From positions 62,001-126,000 of the forward strand of contig CAKTNW010000002.1 of assembly GCA_934589145.1 (NCBI GenBank): a DNA stretch of 64,000 nucleotides. The letters are read 5' to 3'. The notes beneath the pieces are model-generated. The model did no database searches. It was not told the origin of the DNA and saw only the letters and a program-made list of their open reading frames with translations. The stretch's first letter is position 1. Every line of letters begins with the position of its first letter. A program made the translations under genes and the position numbers. Of this stretch, positions 47,972 through 56,712 are shown piece by piece. The stretch is from an uncultured Oscillospiraceae bacterium (GTDB lineage: Bacteria > Bacillota > Clostridia > Oscillospirales > Oscillospiraceae).

Positions 47972-48876
47972 AGAAATCGATAAAGATCACGCTGATCGTG
48001 GCGGCGGCGTTGGTAGGACTGGGCCTGTGCCTGTCCGCGGCGGGCTTTGCCATGGGCGGACGGCTGGGCGAATTGAAAGGTCTGCATCTTGACCCCGCCA
48101 CGGGGAAGTGGGAGCAGGTAAACGAAGCGGGAAATGTGGTGAACGACTACACAGGAGGCGACTATGCGCTGCCGGAGGGGACGGACATCACGGCGCTGGA
48201 CATCGACTGGATCTCCGGCGAGGTGGAGATCCTGGTGACCAGCGGCGATGCTGTTTCCCTGATGGAGCGGGTGGAGCGCGGCACCTCCGCTTCCTACGCC
48301 ATGACGGTGTCGGAGCAGGACAGCGTGCTGAAGGTGCGGTATGTGGAGGACGAGTTCCTGACACTGCCGGATCTGCCTGCCAAAAAGCTGGTGGTACATC
48401 TTCCTCGTGAGGTGGCGGAGAGCCTGACGGCGGTGAGCTTCAGCAGCGTGTCCGCCGACTTTGATGTGGATCCGCTGACGGTGCGGGACAGCTTCACCTT
48501 CAGCAGCGTCTCCGGTGATCTGGAGACGGACTTTATCACGGCGGAGAATGTAAATGCGGAGGTAAGCACCGTGTCCGGCAAGATCAGTCTGGACGGCAGC
48601 TTCCGCCAAGTGACCGGCGAGAACACCAGCGGCGAGATCGACCTGACGCTGCGCACCTGCCCCGAAAAGCTCGACATTGGCACCGTCAGCGGTAAGGTGG
48701 ATGTGGAGCTGCCCCGGGATGCCGGGTTCACGCTGGATTACAGCACGGTATCCGGTGATCTGGAATGTGACTTTGCCGTCAAGCGGAGCGGCGAAAAGCT
48801 CGTCAGCGGCGACGGTGGATGTGATATTTCTGTCAGCACCACCAGCGGCGATCTGAAGGTCGAAACCATCGACTAA
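47968..48876 (+). CDS. DUF4097 (LiaG-like) membrane-anchored beta-repeat protein
   Basis: Envelope protein of 302 residues: an N-terminal membrane helix (about 7-28) and an exported beta-rich domain of DUF4097 type, with repeating strand units such as SFSSVSADFDVD, TFSSVSGDLETD, EVSTVSGKISLD, IGTVSGKVDVEL and DYSTVSGDLECD. The regular T/S-VSG-D/K-L pattern predicts a right-handed beta-solenoid. LiaG/LiaF relatives act in cell-envelope stress response. ATGA overlap with DUF1700. Confidence 0.92.
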   Translation: MKKSIKITLIVAAALVGLGLCLSAAGFAMGGRLGELKGLHLDPATGKWEQVNEAGNVVNDYTGGDYALPEGTDITALDIDWISGEVEILVTSGDAVSLMERVERGTSASYAMTVSEQDSVLKVRYVEDEFLTLPDLPAKKLVVHLPREVAESLTAVSFSSVSADFDVDPLTVRDSFTFSSVSGDLETDFITAENVNAEVSTVSGKISLDGSFRQVTGENTSGEIDLTLRTCPEKLDIGTVSGKVDVELPRDAGFTLDYSTVSGDLECDFAVKRSGEKLVSGDGGCDISVSTTSGDLKVETID

Positions 48877-48883
48877 CATGCAA

Positions 48884-48918
48884 AAAGAGACCTGTGCGCA
48901 AGCACAGGTCTCTTTATT
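48884..48918. terminator. Bidirectional terminator
   Basis: Perfect 14-bp stem (48884-48897 with 48902-48915) around GCAA with A and T tails; shared by the PadR operon and the convergent U32 gene. Confidence 0.9.
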
Positions 48919-48923
48919 ATATG

Positions 48924-50150
48924 TTATTCCTTGGCACTTAGCTCCACGGCGTGGCGCAGGAAGCTGAGGGGCGGCACCGGCCTGGGCAGCTGCATGGTGA
49001 ACACCATCTGGGGCGTTTTCGGCTCCCGGAGGGGCAGGCCGTCGCAGTCGGTCATCACCGGGGCGGTGATGGTAAAGGGGCAGGTATCGGGGCCAACCAC
49101 CTCCAGTTCGTCACCGGCGGCAAACTTGTTCCGCAGACTCAGCGTGGCCAGGCCGTTCGCGTCGCAGCCGGTCACCACGGCGCAGATCTGCCAGTCCCGT
49201 ATGTACCGGGCATTGTCGTAATACTGCCCGGGCTGGCCGTAGAAAAAGCCGGTGGAGTAGTGCCGGTGGCTGACGTGCTCTACCTCGTCACGCCAGACCG
49301 GATCGATGGGACGGCCCGCCGCGATATCGTCCAGCACATGGCGATAAGCCCCGGTGACGATGGCGGCGTAGTAGCCGGATTTGGCACGGCCCTCGATCTT
49401 CAGGCAGTCCACCCCCGCGTCCATGAGGTCGTCCAGATGGTCGATCATGCACATGTCGCGGCTGTTCATGATATAGGTGCCCTTTTCATCCTCGAACACG
49501 GGGAAGTACTCGCCGGGGCGCTTTTCTTCCATCAGGGCGTACTGATAGCGGCAGGGCTGGGCGCACTGGCCCCGGTTGGCGTCCCGTCCCGTCATATAGT
49601 TGCTTAAAAGGCACCGTCCCGAGTAGCTGACGCACATGGCCCCGTGGCAGAAGGTCTCGATCTCCAGCTCGCTGGGCGCCTTGGCCCGGATGGTGCGGAT
49701 CTCGTCCAGACTCAGCTCACGGGCCAGCACCACGCGGGTGGCGCCTAGATCATACCATGCGGCGGCGGAGGCGTAGTTGGCGATGGACTGCTGGGTGGAG
49801 ATATGCCGTTGGCAGTGGGGCGCGTATTTGCCCGCCAGCGTGAAGGCGCCCAGGTCGGCCACGATCAGGGCGTCCACCCCGGCGTCGTCCAGACGCTCCA
49901 GATGGGCGGGCAGCCGCTCCACCTCGCCGCTGCGGGGCATGGTGTTGACGGTGACATGCACCTTCACGCCGTGGTCATGGGCGTATTGTACGGCGCGGGG
50001 CAGCTCCTCGTCGGTAAAGTTACCGGCGAAGGAGCGCATGCCGAAAGCGGTGCCCGCCAGGTACACCGCGTCGGCGCCGTAGACCACGGCCATCTGCAAT
50101 TTTTCCCAGTCCCCGGCAGGGGACAGCAATTCAGGCTTTTTCCGTTCCAT
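48924..50150 (-). CDS. U32 family protein (TrhP/YrrO-like), tRNA hydroxylation
   Basis: Protein of 408 residues of peptidase family U32. Landmarks: ELLSPAGDWEKLQMAVVYGAD, VNTMPRSGE, and the cysteine region ETFCHGAMCVSYSGRCLLSN with GQCAQPCRYQY, which in TrhP-type members holds an iron-sulfur cluster. TrhP/YrrO members make 5-hydroxyuridine at tRNA position 34 with prephenate as oxygen donor (family knowledge). Its start overlaps the mltG stop; mltG next to U32 genes is a known order in Firmicutes (yrrL to yrrO). Confidence 0.92.
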   Translation of the reverse strand: MERKKPELLSPAGDWEKLQMAVVYGADAVYLAGTAFGMRSFAGNFTDEELPRAVQYAHDHGVKVHVTVNTMPRSGEVERLPAHLERLDDAGVDALIVADLGAFTLAGKYAPHCQRHISTQQSIANYASAAAWYDLGATRVVLARELSLDEIRTIRAKAPSELEIETFCHGAMCVSYSGRCLLSNYMTGRDANRGQCAQPCRYQYALMEEKRPGEYFPVFEDEKGTYIMNSRDMCMIDHLDDLMDAGVDCLKIEGRAKSGYYAAIVTGAYRHVLDDIAAGRPIDPVWRDEVEHVSHRHYSTGFFYGQPGQYYDNARYIRDWQICAVVTGCDANGLATLSLRNKFAAGDELEVVGPDTCPFTITAPVMTDCDGLPLREPKTPQMVFTMQLPRPVPPLSFLRHAVELSAKE

Positions 50151-51325
50151 CAGTCAGGCTGGTACATGTCGCTGTTGATAAAGGCGAGATGTTCGTTGTA
50201 GGTTTTGAAGAAGTGGTTCACACCGTCCTTACCGGCGGCGAAGTAGTAATACTCGGTGTCGTTGGGGTAGATGGCCGCCTTAATGGAGTCAAGGCCGGGG
50301 CAGCAGATGGGGCCGGCAGGCAGTCCGGGATACTTGTAGGTGTTATAGGGGCTGTCCATGTTCTGGTCAAAGGCGGTCTTGTCCTTGCCCTCCAGAGACA
50401 GGGCGTAGTAGATGGTGGTATCCAGCTGCAGATAGCCGTAGGTTTCCCGGTCGGTGGTGTTCAGACGGTTATAGAGGACAGAGGCGATGTTCTTCCGCTC
50501 GGTCTCGTCGCCGATACCCTCCTTCTCGATGATGGAGGCCATGGTGACGATGTCGTACAGGGAATAGCCGCTGGCGTTGATGTCGGCCATCATGTCGTCG
50601 TCAAACTGGGCGACGAAGTTGGTCAGCATGGTGTCGATGTCGTACACGGCGGTCTTTTCCGGGTCAAAGGCCTGGGTGGTGGGGAACAGGAAGCCCTCCA
50701 TGCGGTTCACCTTGCCCAGCATGTCCTCCTTCAGGAAGCTGTAGCTCTGGAACTCGAAGTTGGCACAGGCGTCCTCCAGCTCCTCGCGGGTGGAGATACC
50801 GGCCTCGGTCATGATGTCGATGATCTCGTTGACGGTCTTGCCCTCGGGGATGACCACCTCGATCCAGCCGTCCTTGTTGACCTTATCGGCCTCGTAGTCG
50901 TGCATGTTCAGGATCAGGCTGCGGTAATCCATGTCGCTGTTCAGGTCATACTCGCCGGGGTCGATGTTCTTGCTGGCGTGGAAGAAGATGCCGCAGAACT
51001 TGAAAAAGCCCCGGTAGTTGATGAGACCTGCGTCCTTCAGCTTCTTGGCCACGTCGCCCACGCTGTCCCCCTCGTCCACGGTGATCTTGACCTCTACATA
51101 GTCCTTGTTCAGGGAACATAGGTCGTTGAACAGCAGCCAGCCGATCCCCGCCAGCAGGCAGGAGCCCAGCACCACGCAGGCCAGATAGATGGCGGTGCGC
51201 TGGGCGGCGCGCTTGCTCTTTTTCTTCTTCTTTTTGGGGGCATGACCGCTGCCCGCGCTCTGGCGGCGCACCTCTTCGGCGTTATAATAGGCGGTCTCGA
51301 AATTGTTGTTCTGATCTTTGGGCAT
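50150..51325 (-). CDS. mltG: Endolytic transglycosylase MltG
   Basis: Membrane-anchored enzyme of 391 residues that cleaves nascent peptidoglycan strands. Basic cytoplasmic tip (PKKKKKKSKRAA), helix at about 47-66, LysM-like region (VEVKITVDEGDSVGDVAKKL), then the YceG domain with EGFLFPTTQAF, the catalytic Glu in MASIIEKEG (near 265), VLYNRLN, LQLDTTIYYAL, and SPYNTYKYPGLPAGPICCPG. Co-transcribed with tmk upstream and U32 downstream. Confidence 0.95.
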   Translation of the reverse strand: MPKDQNNNFETAYYNAEEVRRQSAGSGHAPKKKKKKSKRAAQRTAIYLACVVLGSCLLAGIGWLLFNDLCSLNKDYVEVKITVDEGDSVGDVAKKLKDAGLINYRGFFKFCGIFFHASKNIDPGEYDLNSDMDYRSLILNMHDYEADKVNKDGWIEVVIPEGKTVNEIIDIMTEAGISTREELEDACANFEFQSYSFLKEDMLGKVNRMEGFLFPTTQAFDPEKTAVYDIDTMLTNFVAQFDDDMMADINASGYSLYDIVTMASIIEKEGIGDETERKNIASVLYNRLNTTDRETYGYLQLDTTIYYALSLEGKDKTAFDQNMDSPYNTYKYPGLPAGPICCPGLDSIKAAIYPNDTEYYYFAAGKDGVNHFFKTYNEHLAFINSDMYQPD

Positions 51326-51358
51326 AGTCGTATATTCCTTTCTTGTGAAAGCTCGGCA

Positions 51359-52021
51359 TTACAGCAGGTCGCGAAGCTTGTCCAGCACCTCGGCATGGAT
51401 CTCCTCGCGGCTGCGCATCACGCCGTCTCTGGCACAGTCGATCCTTGTCCAGCCGCAGTAGTCCGTCACGAAGGCGGCGTTTTCCCGGCAGCGGCGCAGG
51501 TATTCCTCGTCCTGCTCGTGAACGTCGGCGGTGGTGTGGGTGGCCTGCTCCCGCAGGCGCATCATCTGCTCGCTCAGCTCCGTGGGCAGATCCAGGTACA
51601 GCACCCGTGTGGGGCGGGGCAGCTCCAGCAGGTCGTACTCGAAGTGGAACAGCCAGTCCAGGAAGGGCCTGCGCTGCTCCGGCGGCAGCTTGGAGGTCTG
51701 GTGCACCGCGTTGGAGGTGGTATACCGGTCGGCGATCAGCAGGCCGCCCTGGCGGTAGTATTCGCCCCAGTCCTGCTTATAGGAGGCGTAGCGATCCACC
51801 GCGTAGAAGGTGGAGGCGGCATAGGCGTTCACATCGTCGGGATGGCTGCCGAAGGCGCCGCCCAGATACAGGCGGATCAGCGCCGACGATTCCTCACTGT
51901 ACCGGGGGAAGGCCAGGCGGCGGAAGGGGATGCCCTGCTTTTCCAGGGCCTGGCACAGCAGCTCCGTCTGTGTGGCCTTGCCGGAACCGTCGGTTCCCTC
52001 AAATACGATCAGCTTTCCCAT
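51359..52021 (-). CDS. tmk: Thymidylate kinase
   Basis: dTMP kinase of 220 residues. Walker A FEGTDGSGKATQ (the Ala-Thr form seen in a clostridial TMK group), DRY motif in LIADRYTTSNAVHQ, and LYLDLPTELSEQMM for the Walker B region. Makes dTDP for DNA synthesis. First gene of the tmk-mltG-U32 operon. It is diverged from the canonical GLDGAGKST type and might be a second thymidylate-kinase-like deoxynucleotide kinase. Confidence 0.88.
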   Translation of the reverse strand: MGKLIVFEGTDGSGKATQTELLCQALEKQGIPFRRLAFPRYSEESSALIRLYLGGAFGSHPDDVNAYAASTFYAVDRYASYKQDWGEYYRQGGLLIADRYTTSNAVHQTSKLPPEQRRPFLDWLFHFEYDLLELPRPTRVLYLDLPTELSEQMMRLREQATHTTADVHEQDEEYLRRCRENAAFVTDYCGWTRIDCARDGVMRSREEIHAEVLDKLRDLL

Positions 52022-52056
52022 AACGCGTGTCTCCTTTGCATGGTCATACGCATATC

Positions 52057-52085
52057 ATTATACCACCATTTTAACCATTTGTAAA
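52057..52085 (-). promoter_or_regulatory. Promoter of tmk-mltG-U32
   Basis: On the minus strand TTTACA (52085-52080), 17 bases, TATAAT (52062-52057), about 36 bases before the tmk start. Confidence 0.8.
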
Positions 52086-52111
52086 GAAAACATGACCACG
52101 GCCTTTTTGCC

Positions 52112-52141
52112 TTGCCAGACGTGGGGTGAGCATGGTATAAT
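52112..52141 (+). promoter_or_regulatory. Promoter of the repeat-protein gene
   Basis: TTGCCA (52112-52117), 18 bases, TATAAT (52136-52141) with TGG before it (extended -10); divergent from the tmk promoter. Confidence 0.75.
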
Positions 52142-52204
52142 GCAAATAGACATTCCAGGTGATTTGCGTTGACTTTCCCCCTTGCGGGAAATAGGAGAAA
52201 GAAC

Positions 52205-54631
52205 ATGAAAAAGATCATAGCACTGCTGGTGAGCCTGATCATGATCGCGGGCTTATGGGTAAGCGCGTTCGCCGCCGTGATCCGGGATGGCGATAAGCTG
52301 TATGACGACGCTTCGGCGGCCTATACCTATGTAAATGGAGCGTATATGGCCGGCGGAGACAACTATCTGCCCCACTTTGAGGATGAGGACGGCGTCTGGT
52401 ACGCTGTGGGCGGCGCGGCGGGAAAGCCCCTGCACGTCAAGAACGGCGGCACGGTGGAGCTGACCCTGGGCAGCGAGATCAAAGACCGCGACGGCATTCT
52501 CTATCACTACAAGGCGGAGCCGGTGGAAAAGCAGGACTGGTCTTGCCGTCAGGATCAGCTGAAGCAGGGCTTCCGCTATGAAAATGAGGACGGCGACACC
52601 ATATACTGCGTGCAGGATAAGCAAGGCGATATTCGCGTGCTGGTAAATGACGCGCTCTATACGGTGAGTGTCTATGAGCCGATCCGGGGCCAGCATCTTC
52701 TGTACAGCGAGGATGGCGCCGATGTTCCCGTGGCGGGCAAGGTGGGCGTGTACGAGGCCAGGTGCGCCGCCTGCGACAAGCTGATCCAGTATCAGAAGAC
52801 CAATGTTACCGTGGGCAATTATCTGTATCAGGATGTGACGATGCCCTATCCGGAATGGTGTGCCAATTACGCGGGGACGGCGGCGAAGCCGGAGCATGCC
52901 CAGTGGATCACCGGGTACATCTATGTGATCGGCGAGAACGGCAACGTGACCGGCGGCGCCGGTACGGTGAAGCCGCCTGTCTCCCAGCCGGACTACGCGG
53001 CCAACACCGCCGTGAAGGACGGCGCCACCCTGTACAGCGGTACGGCTTCCTATACCTATGTAGACGCGCCGTATAAGGCTGGCGAGGAAAACTATCTGCC
53101 GCATTTTGTGGGTATGGACGGCATGTGGTATACCCTGGGCGGCCCGGATGGCACGCCCCTGCGGGACAGAAGCGGCCAGACGGCGGATCTGACGCTGGGC
53201 GGCGCGGTTCAGGATTACGATGCGCTGCTGTATGAATATGAGGGTCGTGAGGTGGCCTCTCAGGCGTGGTCTTGCACCACCGACGCGCTGCGTCCCGGCT
53301 GGAAGTATGTGGACGAGAACGGCGACGTGGTGTACTGTGTTGCGGATCAGGCGGCCTCGGAGGCTGATGGCGGGTTTGCGCTGGTCAGATGCGGCGGCTC
53401 CGTTTATAGGACGGTGGCCTATGAGCCGGTCAAGGGACAGCACCTGCTGTACACCGCCACGGATATGACCGGCACTCCCATCGAGGTGGAGCTTTCCGGC
53501 CGTGTGGGCGTGTACGAAGCCCGCTGTGCCGCCTGCGGCAAGATGGTGCAGTATCAGAGAACCAACCTGACCGAGGGTGAGCCGCTGCGTCAGGATCTGA
53601 CGAAGGAGTATCCTGAGTGGTTGTCGGCATTTATGCTTACCGCGGCCAAGCCTGACGACGCCGCGTGGGTCACGGGCGCCATCTATCTGGTGGGCGTAAG
53701 CAGCAGCGCGCCGGGAACGGAGCCGCCTGCCGCGGAGCCTGATCCCACGGCCACCACCACGCTGAAAAACGGCGATGTGCTGAATGACAGATCCGCCACC
53801 TACGTCTATGTCAACGAGCCCTATGAACCCGGCCAGGTGAACTACGCGCCGCATTTCCAGGACAGCACCGGCACCTGGTACGCCATCGGCGGCAAGAACG
53901 ACACGCCGCTGTACGGTAGGGACGGCAAGCAGGCCGACCTGAACCGCGGCGACGCCATCCGGGATGAGGACGCGCTGCGCTATGACTATCAGGGCCAGTG
54001 GGTGGATAAGCAGGTCTGGTCGTGCCATCAGGATCAGATCAGGGCCGGCTTCACCTACACCGACGAAAATGACGATACCGTATACTGCGTGCTGGCTTAC
54101 GGCACTGGTGAGCCGGTGCGTGTCCTGTACGGCGGCCGGATCTATGACACGATCTCCTATGTTCCCATCACGGGCCAGCATCTGCTGTATAACCGGACGG
54201 ATGAAAACGGAAGGGTGATCGAGGCCGAGGCCAGCGGCAAGGTGGGCGTCTACTGGGCCAAATGCGCCGCCTGCGGCAAAATGATCCAGTACCAGCACAC
54301 CAATATTGCCCAGGGCGGCCAGCTGCGTCAGGATCTGACCCTGGAATACGCCGATTGGGCAGCAACATTTGGCATCACCGTGGCCAAGCCGCTGAATACG
54401 GAGTGGACGAGCGGCAGCATCTATGTGGCGGGCGAGAGCGACGCCCGGACGGATGTGAACGGCGACGGCAGAGTCTCCGTTCTGGACGTGGCGCGGCTGT
54501 ATGAGCTGATCACCGGCAGCGGCGACGCCGAGACGCTGCGGCAGCAGGCGGACGTGAACAATGACGGCCAGGCGGATGTATACGACCTGCAGCGGCTGTA
54601 TGAGATCGTGGCCGGGATCCGGGATTTCTGA
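52205..54631 (+). CDS. Secreted protein with three CxxC repeat modules and a C-terminal dockerin-like domain
   Basis: Exported protein of 808 residues. Signal peptide (KKIIALLVSLIMIAGLWVSAFA). Three homologous modules start near residues 25, 265 and 515, each about 230-250 long. Shared order: a TYVYV-type strand, NYLPHF, G-W-Y-x-x-G-G, a WSC-QDQL-type stretch, EDGDTIYCV, GQHLLY, VGVYEARCAACDKLIQYQKT (the CxxC), then a YPEW aromatic patch. Residues about 750-805 are two dockerin-type calcium loops (VNGDGRVSVLDVARLYELI, VNNDGQADVYDLQRLYEIV). The module was not recognised from any family I know. Four conserved cysteines per module could form a metal knuckle or disulfides outside the cell. Start MKKIIALL at 52205. 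Confidence 0.88.
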   Translation: MKKIIALLVSLIMIAGLWVSAFAAVIRDGDKLYDDASAAYTYVNGAYMAGGDNYLPHFEDEDGVWYAVGGAAGKPLHVKNGGTVELTLGSEIKDRDGILYHYKAEPVEKQDWSCRQDQLKQGFRYENEDGDTIYCVQDKQGDIRVLVNDALYTVSVYEPIRGQHLLYSEDGADVPVAGKVGVYEARCAACDKLIQYQKTNVTVGNYLYQDVTMPYPEWCANYAGTAAKPEHAQWITGYIYVIGENGNVTGGAGTVKPPVSQPDYAANTAVKDGATLYSGTASYTYVDAPYKAGEENYLPHFVGMDGMWYTLGGPDGTPLRDRSGQTADLTLGGAVQDYDALLYEYEGREVASQAWSCTTDALRPGWKYVDENGDVVYCVADQAASEADGGFALVRCGGSVYRTVAYEPVKGQHLLYTATDMTGTPIEVELSGRVGVYEARCAACGKMVQYQRTNLTEGEPLRQDLTKEYPEWLSAFMLTAAKPDDAAWVTGAIYLVGVSSSAPGTEPPAAEPDPTATTTLKNGDVLNDRSATYVYVNEPYEPGQVNYAPHFQDSTGTWYAIGGKNDTPLYGRDGKQADLNRGDAIRDEDALRYDYQGQWVDKQVWSCHQDQIRAGFTYTDENDDTVYCVLAYGTGEPVRVLYGGRIYDTISYVPITGQHLLYNRTDENGRVIEAEASGKVGVYWAKCAACGKMIQYQHTNIAQGGQLRQDLTLEYADWAATFGITVAKPLNTEWTSGSIYVAGESDARTDVNGDGRVSVLDVARLYELITGSGDAETLRQQADVNNDGQADVYDLQRLYEIVAGIRDF

Positions 54632-54640
54632 TCATTTATG

Positions 54641-54680
54641 GAAAAGAGCCCGCGCTTCACACGGTGAGGCGCGGGCTTTC
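54641..54680 (+). terminator. Terminator of the repeat-protein gene
   Basis: A long GC-rich stem (AGCCCGCGC at 54646-54654 with GCGCGGGCT at 54669-54677, extended by TTCAC/GTGAG) and a short T run. Confidence 0.75.
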
Positions 54681-54703
54681 CGAATGGGCAGGGAAGGGCA
54701 GAC

Positions 54704-54732
54704 TTGCCAACCGGGCCGGTCTGTGCTACAAT
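54704..54732 (+). promoter_or_regulatory. Promoter of the FrhB-like gene and queH
   Basis: TTGCCA (54704-54709), 17 bases, TACAAT (54727-54732), about 38 bases before the start codon. Confidence 0.7.
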
Positions 54733-54770
54733 ACTGCGTAGTTTTGCGAACAAGCAAGGAGGCGTGTGCC

Positions 54771-55934
54771 ATGACGGAGACGGTAAAGCCCCAGCTGGCA
54801 GCCCATGACCGCTGCACCGGCTGCGGCGCCTGTGCCAGCGGCTGCCCCAAGGGCGCCATCCATATGGTGCGGGATAAGGAGGGCTTCCTCTATCCCCAGA
54901 TCACCGACGGCTGCGTCAGCTGCGGCCACTGTGCCCATGTGTGTCCCGTGCTGAAGCAGCGGGAGGTGCGGGGCCAGAGCGCGGTGTTCGCCGTGTGGAA
55001 CGAGGACAGCGCCGTGTGCGCCCACTCTACGGCGGGCGGCGTTTTCACGGCGCTGGCGGACTACGCCCTGGAGTGCGGCGGCGTGGTATTCGGCGCGGCG
55101 CTGGATGAGAAGCTCCAGGTGCGGCACATGGCCGTGAAGAATAAAGAGGATCTGCGGCTGCTGCGGGGCGCGAAGCCCATCCAGAGCGAACTGGGCGAGA
55201 CGTTCCAGCAGGTGCAGCTCTATCTGGAGCAGGGGCGGTTCGTGCTGTTTTCCGGTACGCCGTGCCAGGTGGACGGGCTGTACCGCTTTCTGGGTGAGCA
55301 TCCGGAGAAGCTGCTGACCTGCGATTTTGCCTGCAGCGGCGTGGGTTCCCCCGGCGTGTGGGCCAGATTCGTAGAGTCCATGGTCTACGTCAAGCGCCGC
55401 CAGGCGGTGGACGTGCGGTTCTGCGACAAGCTGAAGGGGGAGAAGGATCGCCGGTTCCGGGTATGGTTCGAGGGCGGCGGCACCTTCGACGCGCCCCTGG
55501 GCAAGTGCCAGCCGGGGCGGGGTATCCTGCGGCGGCTGTTCCTGCGGCCCGCCTGCTATCACTGCGCCTATGCCAATGTGAACCGGCCCGGCGACCTGAC
55601 CATGGCCCTGTTCCGCAACGCCCCCAAGGATTTCCATCCCCAGCAGCAGAAGGAGGGCATGTCCCTGCTGCTGATCAACACCGTCAAGGGTGCTCATATC
55701 TTCGACCAGCTCTCTCTGAAGCGGGAGCTTCGGACGCTGGAGGAGGCTGTGGCGGGCGATGCGGCCCTGCGCTGCGCAGCTGCCGCGCCGCCGGATCGGC
55801 AGAAGTTCTTTGAGGAGCTGGAGCGGGCGCCCTTCCGCAAGGTGTGTGACCGCTTCTTCTCCGTGCGGCCCTATCAGGCCAGGAAGAGCGGCGGACTGAC
55901 GGCCCTGAAGGAGAAGCTATGGAAAAAACGCTGA
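54771..55934 (+). CDS. Coenzyme F420 hydrogenase/dehydrogenase beta-subunit family protein (FrhB-like)
   Basis: Iron-sulfur flavoprotein of 387 residues. Two 4Fe-4S motifs: CTGCGACASGCP (15-26) and CVSCGHCAHVCP (48-59). The FrhB N- and C-terminal domains follow: STAGGVFTALADYALECGG, FSGTPCQVDGLYRFLG, and a late cysteine cluster ACYHCAYANVNRPGDLTM. The organism type does not use F420, so family members here probably handle FAD/NADH or ferredoxin with an unknown acceptor; some sit in polysaccharide clusters. Start at 54771 with AAGGAGG. Its 3' end overlaps queH by 16 bases. Confidence 0.92.
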   Translation: MTETVKPQLAAHDRCTGCGACASGCPKGAIHMVRDKEGFLYPQITDGCVSCGHCAHVCPVLKQREVRGQSAVFAVWNEDSAVCAHSTAGGVFTALADYALECGGVVFGAALDEKLQVRHMAVKNKEDLRLLRGAKPIQSELGETFQQVQLYLEQGRFVLFSGTPCQVDGLYRFLGEHPEKLLTCDFACSGVGSPGVWARFVESMVYVKRRQAVDVRFCDKLKGEKDRRFRVWFEGGGTFDAPLGKCQPGRGILRRLFLRPACYHCAYANVNRPGDLTMALFRNAPKDFHPQQQKEGMSLLLINTVKGAHIFDQLSLKRELRTLEEAVAGDAALRCAAAAPPDRQKFFEELERAPFRKVCDRFFSVRPYQARKSGGLTALKEKLWKKR

Positions 55935-56491
55935 TGCATACCTGCTGCGCCCCCTGTTCGGTGGCCTGTATCCACCAGCTGCGCGGCGAGGGGATCGAGC
56001 CGGTGTCCTACTGGTTCAATCCCAACATCCACCCCTATCAGGAGTACAAGGCCCGGCGGGATACGCTGATGGCCTACGCCCCCACCATCAACATGGAGCT
56101 GATCGTGCAGGAGGACTATGGCCTGCGGGATTTCTGCCGGGCGGTGGCGGAGGATATCGACCACCGCTGCGGCCACTGCTACACGGTGCGGCTGGAGCAG
56201 ACGGCCCGGTTCGCCGCCGAGCATGGCTTTGACAGCTTTACCTCCACGCTGTTCGTCAGCCCCTATCAGCAGCATGAGCGGATGGCGGAAATTGCCCGGG
56301 AAATGGGCGAGCGCTACGGCGTGAAGTTCCTGTACCGGGACTTCCGGCCCGGCTTCCGCGCCGGACAGCAGGAGGCCCGTGAGCTGGGCTTCTACATGCA
56401 GAAATACTGCGGCTGCGTGTTCAGCGAGGAGGAGCGCTATCTCAAGCAGATCCAGCGGGACAGGAAGGAACCGCTGAAGCATATCGGTTGA
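55919..56491 (+). CDS. queH: Epoxyqueuosine reductase QueH
   Basis: Last enzyme of tRNA queuosine synthesis, the non-cobalamin type (former DUF208), 190 residues. Cysteine motifs for the 4Fe-4S and second iron: HTCCAPCS (residues 7-14), RCGHCY (near 83) and KYCGCVFS (near 163). FNPNIHPYQEY and TSTLFVSPYQQH are family stretches. It overlaps the FrhB-like gene, so an iron-sulfur reductant link between the two is possible. Ends before a strong terminator. Confidence 0.95.
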   Translation: MEKTLMHTCCAPCSVACIHQLRGEGIEPVSYWFNPNIHPYQEYKARRDTLMAYAPTINMELIVQEDYGLRDFCRAVAEDIDHRCGHCYTVRLEQTARFAAEHGFDSFTSTLFVSPYQQHERMAEIAREMGERYGVKFLYRDFRPGFRAGQQEARELGFYMQKYCGCVFSEEERYLKQIQRDRKEPLKHIG

Positions 56492-56495
56492 CAGA

Positions 56496-56532
56496 AAAAG
56501 CAGGGCTTTCCGGAGGAAAAGCCCTGCTTTTG
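56496..56532 (+). terminator. Terminator of queH
   Basis: A 14-bp stem (56496-56509 with 56518-56531) with T run. Confidence 0.88.
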
Positions 56533-56537
56533 ACGTG

Positions 56538-56695
56538 CGGCGGGGCACATTGGCCCCGCCCTACAAGACGATCAGCGATAGAACGCCGTAGGGCGGGGTG
56601 ACCACACCCCGCCTCCGATATGTGGTAACGTTATCGGTGTTTGCTTTGTAGGGGCCGGCGTCCTCGACGGCCCGCCAATCACTGGCATGGAATCC
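56538..56695. repeat. Cluster of GTAGGG-type hairpin repeats
   Basis: Three GC-rich palindromic units follow each other: one ending CCCCGCCCTACAA (56554-56566), one starting CGTAGGGCGGGGTG and closing as a 9-bp stem (56594-56615), and one starting TTGTAGGGGCCGGCG. They resemble the unit at 62956-63041. Reading frames across them are not genes. Dispersed intergenic repeats of this look are common in Oscillospiraceae. Confidence 0.6.
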
Positions 56696-56712
56696 CAGAT
56701 TTTTCGCCAGCG

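Noticed and set aside
52253-54298. A 681-residue minus-strand frame
   Set aside because: Antisense of the three-module secreted protein; the internal repeats of that gene make the opposite frame open and repetitive as well.
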